DNA from: Lentisphaerota bacterium
GTDB lineage: Bacteria; Verrucomicrobiota; Kiritimatiellia; RFP12; UBA1067
DNA length: 20,647 nucleotides
Assembly: GCA_015061765.1 (NCBI GenBank)
Contig: SUVZ01000020.1
Location: 1-20,647, forward strand
Direction of reading: 5' to 3'
Shown: in pieces, positions 14,165 to 20,647 of the stretch
Numbering within the stretch: the stretch's first letter is position 1
How the letters are laid out: each line of letters starts with the position of its first letter
Position numbers and translations under genes: made by a program
The notes under the pieces: generated by a model
What the model saw: the letters and a program-made list of their open reading frames with translations, nothing else
Told to the model about the DNA's origin: nothing
Database searches by the model: none

Positions 14165-16090
14165 ATGAAAGTTCTCAAGGCGTTTTGTCTGTTAGGTGTG
14201 GCGGCGTTCGCGTTGTCGTCATTGGCTGAAGAATCCTCGTGGCAGCGTCCGCGTACGACGCGGCGGTATCTCCACCCGCCGTTGGCGCAGAATATGTTCA
14301 CGCTGTGGAACGACGGCAAGATCATCCGCGGAGACGTGCCGCATCGCCATGATTGGTCTGACAGGTATGCAGACCTGAAATCTGATGTTCTTTGGATAAT
14401 GCATGGAGAAAAGGACGAGCCGTTCGATTTCAAGAACGCGCAGAACCGTCTTCCGGAAGACGGAACGCCTTTTCATGGTCTTACCTGGAAAAAGGACGGT
14501 TTTACCGTTTCTTTGGATGCTTTCTGCGAAACGGGAGTGCGTCTGCCGACGTGCTTCATTCGGCTTACCGTTGAAAACGACGGCAGCGCGAAGGCTGGAC
14601 TGCCTCTGGCGGTGATGATGCGCCGTCTGCGCGAATACTATGCGGTCAAAGGCGCTCCTGATGTCTATCAGCCTTATGAGACGGAGGATGGCTACTTCCG
14701 TTGGTCGGAGCCGATTGAATTCAACCGGGTGGAAACCTCCAACATGTGGAAAAGCGCCTCTGCGCTTGTTCGCGTAGAGGCGTTGCCTGAAGGTGCAGTG
14801 TGGGAATGGGAAACAGGCGCCATTCGTTTCAATGCGTTTCCGAAGCCGGGAAAGCCATTGGTTGTAGACTTCACCTTCGGTGTGCATGACAGCGTTGTGC
14901 GTCCGCAGGATCGGGAATCGGTAAAGGCCGCCGCCGTAAAATTCTGGCAGAATGAGCTTGCCAAGATAAACCGCTTGCCGGCGGCGATTGCAAACGATCC
15001 GGAAAAGATGCGTCTTGTGAAGAATCTTACCGTTCAGATGCTCCAGTGCTTCAGTCATCCCATCGGATCTGATCTGATTCTGCCGCGCCAGGGCGGGCTG
15101 CAGCGGTTCGTATGGCCGTGGGACTGCAAGGATATGCTTATTGCGCTTGGACTCATCGGCGACTTCGACATGTACATTGAAGGTACGCTTGATTTCTATT
15201 TCCGCGAATATTCGGCTGAGGACGGGCGCATCGGACCGTTCAGGAACGACTGGGTTTGCGATACCGGCGAATGTCTGTATTCGCTTTCGCGCTATTGCCG
15301 TCAGTTCGATAAACGCGCGGTGTGGAACCGTCACCGCGAAGCTGCGTTTGCGGCGTTCGATTGGATCTGCCAAAAACGCAAGGAGACGGCAACCGATCCG
15401 AAGAAGGGTATGCCGGGATTCTTCCCCACTGCTCGGGCTACCGACAACGGCACTCCGATTCAGCTGTGGGTCTTTACCGATCACAGCACTTTGGCGGCGC
15501 TTAGGTCGTTTGCGCTTGCAGCGCGTCATTTCGGCGATCCCCGCGCGGACGAGGTGCAGGCGGAATATGAAGATCTGCGGGGCTTGATAGCGTCGGTGTA
15601 CAGGAAGTTCAGCGATGCGGCAAAGGATAAGGACGAGTTGAGAGTTCCACTTGTCCCCAGCGGCGATGATGAGGCGTTCCTCAAGGCCGGATATTTCAAC
15701 AATTCGCACGGGTACGTACTGCGCATCGGGCTTGAATGCGGATATGTGCCCCAGTCGGATGTGATGAAGGTGTACAATTGGTGCCTGCGCAGCGGCAAGG
15801 CGTCGCCGAAGGGGCTTTGCGCAAACAATCCGCCAAAGAAAAATCTTAGCGACAGGCATATATGGTACACGACAAATGCCGAGCAGCACTTCTACTGGTG
15901 CTTCAGGCAGATTGGCCGCGACGATCTTGCTGATCTCGTGTTTGATGCGATCTTGAAGTATTCCGTGACAGAGGAGTATTATGTCGGCGAGCGCTACCGC
16001 GACGACAATCCGTGGTACTTTCCGTGGAGCCCGAACGCCAGCGGCAGCGGGCGCATCATCCGCATGCTGCTCAACGACGGCCAGTTCTAG
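14165..16090 (+). CDS. Secreted six-hairpin (alpha/alpha)6 glycosidase-like protein
   Basis: The product is 641 residues; ATG 14165 follows AAGGAG (14154-14159) by five bases. Residues 1-21 are a signal peptide (CLLGVAAFALSSLA). Residues 30-270 look like a beta-sandwich domain; from about 285 a helical barrel follows, with W317-PW-D320 and K, then NDWVCDTGECLYSL, WVFTDHSTLAALRSF and WYTTNAEQHFYW. These alternating helices and aromatic-acid motifs are as in GH63, GH78 and trehalase-type six-hairpin enzymes. I cannot assign a numbered family. By context it would remove a terminal sugar from the glycan handled by the operon. Candidate acids are Asp320 and the Asp-Thr-Gly-Glu motif. Confidence 0.7.
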   Translation: MKVLKAFCLLGVAAFALSSLAEESSWQRPRTTRRYLHPPLAQNMFTLWNDGKIIRGDVPHRHDWSDRYADLKSDVLWIMHGEKDEPFDFKNAQNRLPEDGTPFHGLTWKKDGFTVSLDAFCETGVRLPTCFIRLTVENDGSAKAGLPLAVMMRRLREYYAVKGAPDVYQPYETEDGYFRWSEPIEFNRVETSNMWKSASALVRVEALPEGAVWEWETGAIRFNAFPKPGKPLVVDFTFGVHDSVVRPQDRESVKAAAVKFWQNELAKINRLPAAIANDPEKMRLVKNLTVQMLQCFSHPIGSDLILPRQGGLQRFVWPWDCKDMLIALGLIGDFDMYIEGTLDFYFREYSAEDGRIGPFRNDWVCDTGECLYSLSRYCRQFDKRAVWNRHREAAFAAFDWICQKRKETATDPKKGMPGFFPTARATDNGTPIQLWVFTDHSTLAALRSFALAARHFGDPRADEVQAEYEDLRGLIASVYRKFSDAAKDKDELRVPLVPSGDDEAFLKAGYFNNSHGYVLRIGLECGYVPQSDVMKVYNWCLRSGKASPKGLCANNPPKKNLSDRHIWYTTNAEQHFYWCFRQIGRDDLADLVFDAILKYSVTEEYYVGERYRDDNPWYFPWSPNASGSGRIIRMLLNDGQF

Positions 16091-16239
16091 GTGTTATGGC
16101 ATAAAACAATTATCGTCGGATTTTATACACAGGATATTGCGGGATTGGGCGGCATTTGATATCTTTGAGCGCGTTGAGAGGAGTGTCAGTGTGGATTATG
16201 GACACAGCCTTTCAAAGCAGAAAACATGGAGCGATATAA
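16091..16239. other. 149-base spacer between glycosidase and dehydrogenase genes
   Basis: No gene is recognised, and no regulon element of the 883/4361/7789 type is present. There is also no clear terminator, so the downstream genes are probably still read from the promoter at 7847. The start signal of the dehydrogenase gene (GGAG at 16228) is at its right end. Confidence 0.4.
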
Positions 16240-17295
16240 ATGAGAGAATGTGCGGCGCCGGCGGGTGTGTGGACCGTTCGCGATCTTAAAGCGAGGACGT
16301 CGGAGATATGCGAGGCGGGTGGAATCTCTGCAGATGATGCGGAGATGATCGCCGATGTGCTCGTAACGACGGACATGCGTGGGATCCATTCGCATGGCGT
16401 GGTGCGTCTCGCCCGTTATCTTGATTGCATCCGTGCCGGCGGCATCAAGCCGAAGTCGGAGCCGCTGACATTAAGCGAAAGCGCCAATTCGCTGATGGTG
16501 AGCGCCGATGGGGGATTGGGGATTCCCGCTTCGGTGAGAACGATGAACCGTCTTTTGGAGAAAGCGTCCGACAGCGCCATATCCATTGCCACTGTAAACC
16601 ATTCAGACCACAACGGCGCAGCCGGCTACTATGCGATGATGGCGGCAGATCGTGGACTGGTCGGATTTTCGATGTCAAACACATGTCCGCTTGTTGCGCC
16701 GACAGGCGGCAGGGCGGCGGTGATAGGGAACAATCCGTTTGCGTATGCGGCTCCCGGCCGTGAGCACCGCGCTTTGCTTTTCGATGTATGCATGAGTAAG
16801 GTGGCGGCTGGGAAACTGGTGATAGCGGCCGAGGCAGGGAAGAAGATTCCGAAGGATTGGATTCTGACGAAGGACGGAAAAGTCACGGACGATCCGAATG
16901 AGATATGGCATGATGCAGTGATGCTTCCTTTTGCCGAGCACAAAGGCTATGGCTTTGCTTCCATGGTGGAGATGATGACGGGGGTTCTGGCCATGAGCGG
17001 CATTATGGGCGGTGTGCACAGCTGGAACACTCAGCCTGGGCGTGATGCCGACACAGGTCATTGCTTCATTGTGGTCAATCCCAAGTTTTTCGGTGGAATA
17101 GATGTCTTCAGAGCGAGGATAGACAGAATGATTTCCGAACTCAAGTCGTGTCCTGCGCTGGAAGGGGTTTCGGAGGTGCTCTATCCCGGTGAACTTGAAT
17201 GGCGGCGAGAGGCGGAGTCGGCGAAAAATGGAATAAAACTGCCGGAAGCTTCCGAAAAAGAGTTGGGCCGCGCCGCCAAAATGGTCGGCGTATGA
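16240..17295 (+). CDS. Ldh2-family NAD(P)-dependent oxidoreductase (malate/lactate/diketogulonate reductase type)
   Basis: The product is 351 residues, a usual length for the family, and has no signal peptide, so it acts in the cytosol. ATG 16240 follows GGAG (16228-16231) by eight bases. Family motifs are RGIHSHGVVRLARY with the likely catalytic His52, NHSDHNGAAGYY (residues 120-131), GNNPFAYAAP and PFAEHKGYGFASM. Members reduce 2-keto acids with NADH or NADPH: malate, lactate, ureidoglycolate or 2,3-diketo-L-gulonate (YiaK). Among exported esterases, a keto-sugar-acid or uronate-derived substrate is the most sensible guess, but the substrate cannot be read from the sequence. It is the only clearly cytosolic enzyme of the operon. 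Confidence 0.85.
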   Translation: MRECAAPAGVWTVRDLKARTSEICEAGGISADDAEMIADVLVTTDMRGIHSHGVVRLARYLDCIRAGGIKPKSEPLTLSESANSLMVSADGGLGIPASVRTMNRLLEKASDSAISIATVNHSDHNGAAGYYAMMAADRGLVGFSMSNTCPLVAPTGGRAAVIGNNPFAYAAPGREHRALLFDVCMSKVAAGKLVIAAEAGKKIPKDWILTKDGKVTDDPNEIWHDAVMLPFAEHKGYGFASMVEMMTGVLAMSGIMGGVHSWNTQPGRDADTGHCFIVVNPKFFGGIDVFRARIDRMISELKSCPALEGVSEVLYPGELEWRREAESAKNGIKLPEASEKELGRAAKMVGV

Positions 17296-17385
17296 TGTGG
17301 GACCAGTGACAATAATCATATAAAGGGAACTGCAGGAAGGATGGTCGCATCTTTTGCCGGACCCGAATGAAAAGGAGTGCATGAA

Positions 17386-19800
17386 ATGAAAAATATCCGA
17401 ATGATTGCGAGTGCTTTGGCGGTGTTTGGCATTGCCAATGTCATGTTCGGCAATACTGCTGTGAAGATAAATCCATCGTCCGACAAGATCAAGGTTCAGT
17501 GGTTCGAGGAGTTCGTGCCGATGGCCGACGGTGTAAAGCTGTATACGATCGGTATTGCCCCCGCCAATGCAGGGAAGTGTCCGATTGTCGTGTTCCGCAC
17601 GCCGTATGTGAAGGAGCGGCGCACGGATATCGCGGAGTGGTCGGCGCAGCAGCGTGAGTACATCCGTCGCGGATACGCCTGCGTGTTTCAGCATTGCCGC
17701 GGATGCGGTATGAGTGAAGACGACTGGATTCCGTACGAAAACGAACGCAAAGACGGATTGGAACTGCTGGAATTTGTCCGTAGGCTCCCTTGGTACAAAG
17801 GCGAGATATTTCTCGCGGGCAGCAGCTATACGGCCAGTACGCACTATTCATATCTCAACACCAATCCGCCGGACGTGAAGGGTGCGGCGTTTATCGTGCA
17901 GGACGTAAACCGCTACAACATCTCCTACCGGAATGGCTTTTTCAAGATACGGCTTACCGGTAATTGGTATGTGAAAGGCTACAAGAAAAAGAACCACACG
18001 ATCAAAAGGCGCAAGAAGACCGTCAACTTCCGTCAGTTCCCGCTTATTGAATTTCCTAAGCGCTATTGGGGGGCGGAAGAGCCTTCATTCAACAGTGTGC
18101 TGAGCCACCCGCGTGCGGATGACCCGTTTTGGAGTTCCAATGAACCCGGCAGTGGAATCGATTTCCGGGATGCGATGCTCAAGTCCACCATGCCCGTAAT
18201 GCTCAAGGGTGCATTCTACGACATCTATACGGACGGCGTGTTCGCCATGTGGCGGGAAATGCCCATGTCGCGCAGGGCGAACTGTACGCTGGTGGTCGAC
18301 GCCAGTAATCATGGTGGCCGCCGCGATGCGATTCCGGCGGGAATGGTGTCGGACTTCCCGGGCGGCGCGCGTGTAGAGGCGAATGCGGAAACCGTCGATT
18401 GGTTCGACTCCATCCGGAACAGGACTTCGTCCACCAATATGCCGCTGGGGAAGGTGCGATATTATGCGCTTTGGGAAAACGCTTGGCGCACCGAACCCGA
18501 ACTTGTGAACGGTTCGAGGAAAGTGCGCCTTGCGTTGGGCAAGGATGTCAGGTCGTTCACATATGATCCGCTGCGCGACCCTCCGGAATTTCCAGGTTCG
18601 GGCGGAATATGCTTCGGGGGTATGCAGATTCAGCCTCCGCCCGAATCCCGCGACGATATGGTCACATTCATTCTGCCGCCGATGACGGAGCGGTTGGATG
18701 TGCGCGGGAGAATGGAGGCGGAGCTGTCCGTGGCGAGCGATTGCGAAGACACCTGCTTCTACATTCGCGTATGTGTCGATAAAGGCGACGGGAAATGGCT
18801 GCTGCTCAGAGACGACATTGCTTCTCTCGCGTACGACTCCCCGTACGTTCCGGGGTCGCGCCGCAAGTTGCGCTACCGTTTCGCCGACCATGCATTCCGC
18901 CTGGAGAAGGGCGACCGTCTGCGCGTGGACATAGCCGGAGCGAGCAATGCTTACGCTCCCCATCCCAATGTGGCGGGTGAGGCGTTCAAGGTGCGCGTTC
19001 CGAAGACGGCAAAGAATAAGGTGTTCGCTGAAGAGTCGAGTCTCATGCTTTTTGCCAGCCCGACGGTGGCAAGGTGCTCGGCGGCGCCGGCGGAAAAGGA
19101 GAAGTTTCATCTTTTCATCCTTGGCGGGCAGTCGAACATGTCAGGACGCGGGACCCTGACCGCTGACAACCGCGTTAGCCATGAAAACATACTGGTGATG
19201 TCGCAGGATGGCTCATGGCGAGAGGCGGTGGAGCCGTTTCATTGGGATAAGCGGGCGGGCAAGGCCGGATTGGCGGCGACGTTTGCGCGGGCCTATGCCG
19301 ACGCCAATCCGGGGATTACGGTAGGCTTGATACCGATCGCCTACGGCGGATCGCCCATCCGCGCCTGGCAGCCGGGTGCGCGTCATTATACGAATGCGGT
19401 GCATTACACCAGGCTAGCGATGAAAGACGGCGTGATTAAAGGATTCCTCTGGCATCAGGGCGAGTCTGACTCATTTAAGATGGAGCGGGTGCATGAATAT
19501 CTGCCGAAGTTCACCAACGCCATTACGCAGCTCAGACGTGAGTTCGGCATTGAAAAGGTACCGTTCCTTGCCGGAGAGCTCGGTCCGTATCTCAAAGACT
19601 GGTATGAGGAACGTCGTCCCAACATATATTGGCAGGAAATGAATAAAGAAATCGCCAAAGGCGTCAAACTGCTTCCGAACGCGGCCGTTGTGTCCTCTGA
19701 AGGGCTGTATGAGGTCAAGAAGGATAAGATCCATTTCGACACTCCTGCGTTGCGTAAATTCGGTTTGCGTTATTGGGATGTATATCGGGGTTTAAAGTAG
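17386..19800 (+). CDS. Secreted double esterase: CocE/S15-type alpha/beta hydrolase fused to a SASA (SGNH) acetylesterase
   Basis: The product is 804 residues. ATG 17386 follows AAAGGAG (17371-17377) by eight bases; the in-frame GTG at 17377 overlaps that site. Residues 1-22 are a signal peptide. Residues 35 to about 555 are an S15/CocE-type hydrolase with GSSYTAS (Ser147), a probable catalytic His in SNHGG, and a C-terminal beta-sandwich. From about 570 a SASA/sialate-O-acetylesterase-like domain follows with GGQSNMSG (Ser583), YGGSPIRAW, WHQGESD and DKIH (Asp780, His783). Both halves keep their catalytic residues, so two ester types could be cut by one protein, for example acetyl and another acyl or glucuronoyl ester. 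It is followed after 49 bases by the next gene. Confidence 0.82.
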   Translation: MKNIRMIASALAVFGIANVMFGNTAVKINPSSDKIKVQWFEEFVPMADGVKLYTIGIAPANAGKCPIVVFRTPYVKERRTDIAEWSAQQREYIRRGYACVFQHCRGCGMSEDDWIPYENERKDGLELLEFVRRLPWYKGEIFLAGSSYTASTHYSYLNTNPPDVKGAAFIVQDVNRYNISYRNGFFKIRLTGNWYVKGYKKKNHTIKRRKKTVNFRQFPLIEFPKRYWGAEEPSFNSVLSHPRADDPFWSSNEPGSGIDFRDAMLKSTMPVMLKGAFYDIYTDGVFAMWREMPMSRRANCTLVVDASNHGGRRDAIPAGMVSDFPGGARVEANAETVDWFDSIRNRTSSTNMPLGKVRYYALWENAWRTEPELVNGSRKVRLALGKDVRSFTYDPLRDPPEFPGSGGICFGGMQIQPPPESRDDMVTFILPPMTERLDVRGRMEAELSVASDCEDTCFYIRVCVDKGDGKWLLLRDDIASLAYDSPYVPGSRRKLRYRFADHAFRLEKGDRLRVDIAGASNAYAPHPNVAGEAFKVRVPKTAKNKVFAEESSLMLFASPTVARCSAAPAEKEKFHLFILGGQSNMSGRGTLTADNRVSHENILVMSQDGSWREAVEPFHWDKRAGKAGLAATFARAYADANPGITVGLIPIAYGGSPIRAWQPGARHYTNAVHYTRLAMKDGVIKGFLWHQGESDSFKMERVHEYLPKFTNAITQLRREFGIEKVPFLAGELGPYLKDWYEERRPNIYWQEMNKEIAKGVKLLPNAAVVSSEGLYEVKKDKIHFDTPALRKFGLRYWDVYRGLK

Positions 19801-19849
19801 AGCTGTTTTAAATTTGCACATAAAACCAATGAATCACAAGGAGAATTCC

Positions 19850-20647
19850 ATGAACGGAACGTTTACCAAATGTAAAATCATGCTTTCGCTTTCATCAATG
19901 TTGACGGGCGTGCTTTCCCTTTCGGCTTCTTCAGATGGTGTGAACGCCTCGGCGTTCGGGTGGAATCCGACCAACGCGACAAAGTGTCTGCAGGCGGCGG
20001 TTGATTCCGGCGCGAAAAAGGTCGTGATCGATAGGCAGGCTGGCGATTGGATCGTTGAGCCGATTTTCTTGCGCACATCCGGGCAGGAAGTGGTGGTGGC
20101 CGATGGCGTGACCGTGCGGGCTCTGAAGGGTGCTTTCAAGCACCGCAACGACTGCCTGTTCAGAATCACCGGCAACGATCGCGGAGTTACGCTGCGCGGT
20201 GAAGGTACGGCAACGCTGGTCATGAACAAACGCGATTATCAGGATCCGAAAAGATATGTGGATTCCCAGTGGCGCCATGCGGTATCGGTGTCGGGAAAGC
20301 AGGTGAAAATCAGCAATCTTACGATTCTCTCATCGGGCGGCGACGGGGTGTATGTCGCCGGCAGAGCTCAGGATATCGTGCTTGAGAAGCTCGTCTGCCG
20401 CGATCATCACCGGCAGGGCTTGAGTGTAATCAGCGTGAAAGGGCTGCGCGTAACCGACTGCCGCTTTGAAGACACCCGCGGACAGGCTCCGCAATGCGGA
20501 GTTGATATCGAACCCAACCGACCCACCGACCGGTTGGAGGATATCGTGTTTGAAGACTGCATCTTCGACCGTAATGCCGCCGGCGGCCTCACGCTTCACC
20601 TGCCGGCGCTCAATAAACCGATCTCCATGACGTTCCGCCGCTGCCTG
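19850..20647 (+). CDS. Second beta-helix protein, paralogue of the one at 12185 (3' end outside window)
   Basis: At least 266 residues, open to the last base. ATG 19850 follows AAGGAG (19838-19843) by six bases. A signal peptide (residues 1 to about 28) precedes VNASAFGWNPTNATKCLQAAV, VDSGAKKVVIDRQAGDWI, a SSGGDGVYV block, D185-HHRQG and PQCGVDIEPN. These match the first beta-helix protein in order and spacing, so both come from a duplication or are both needed for related linkages. The rest of the helix and any C-terminal domain lie beyond the window. Function as a polysaccharide lyase or hydrolase is an inference. Confidence 0.8.
   Translation, partial: MNGTFTKCKIMLSLSSMLTGVLSLSASSDGVNASAFGWNPTNATKCLQAAVDSGAKKVVIDRQAGDWIVEPIFLRTSGQEVVVADGVTVRALKGAFKHRNDCLFRITGNDRGVTLRGEGTATLVMNKRDYQDPKRYVDSQWRHAVSVSGKQVKISNLTILSSGGDGVYVAGRAQDIVLEKLVCRDHHRQGLSVISVKGLRVTDCRFEDTRGQAPQCGVDIEPNRPTDRLEDIVFEDCIFDRNAAGGLTLHLPALNKPISMTFRRCL

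Noticed and set aside
14219..15889. 556-codon open frame on the minus strand
   Set aside because: It lies fully antisense to the six-hairpin glycosidase gene, which has a signal peptide, ribosome binding site and family motifs; the antisense product is rich in Arg, His and Ile without recognisable motifs.
16675..17844. 389-codon open frame on the minus strand
   Set aside because: Antisense to the Ldh2 gene and the start of the double esterase; it spans two real genes and shows no domain.
18085..19110. 341-codon open frame on the minus strand
   Set aside because: Antisense to the double esterase gene, low-complexity Arg/His-rich product, no ribosome binding site considered convincing.

Overview
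The window reads as a polysaccharide-degradation locus from an anaerobic, probably gut-associated bacterium of the PVC group. Kiritimatiellota or Lentisphaerota is my best guess. This is an inference from gene content: many exported esterases and beta-helix proteins, a XylR-type regulator, an LVIVD beta-propeller protein, a NagX-like membrane acetyltransferase, and an N-terminal repeat peptide of a kind I recall from these phyla. No rRNA or taxonomic marker is present. No tRNA, rRNA, CRISPR array or intact transposase was recognised.

Region 1 (1-1190) is gene-poor and AT-rich. It holds the first 28 codons of a leftward AAA-type ATPase gene, three alternating copies of a 17-base motif in front of it, a short leftward ORF with a good ribosome binding site, two REP-like direct repeats about 500 bases apart, and the leader of the first operon.

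Region 2 (1189-4347) encodes an exported SGNH esterase, a NagX/DUF5009-like membrane acyltransferase, and an alpha/beta hydrolase. The hydrolase's N-terminus is an in-frame piece of an AAA_14-type ATPase including its Walker A loop. Region 3 (4465-6534) is a single exported LVIVD beta-propeller gene.

Region 4 (6620-7765, minus strand) is a XylR-like regulator with a sugar-sensing domain followed by an AraC DNA-binding domain. It is divergent from region 5 (7902 to the window end), a long co-directional cluster. In order this encodes a CE15 glucuronoyl esterase, a large exported beta-rich protein, a beta-helix protein, a six-hairpin glycosidase-like protein, an Ldh2-family dehydrogenase, a CocE/S15-SASA double esterase, and a second beta-helix protein cut by the window end.

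The strongest new signal is an almost identical 64-base promoter element found three times (883-946, 4361-4423, 7789-7852), once in front of each plus-strand transcription unit. Each copy has four TTTCG-like half-sites in two direct-repeat pairs at fixed spacing before a TATAAT-like -10 box. One copy lies between the regulator and the main operon, so the regulator is the obvious candidate to bind all three, making the window one regulon. The esterases (CE15, SASA, SGNH), the beta-helix proteins and the possible keto-acid or uronate reductase suggest an acetylated, uronic-acid-rich plant polymer such as glucuronoxylan or pectin. The substrate is an inference. A second notable signal is a tandem 108-base repeat at the start of the large beta-rich gene that resembles the 3' end (domain V and linker) of a group II intron and is read as protein.
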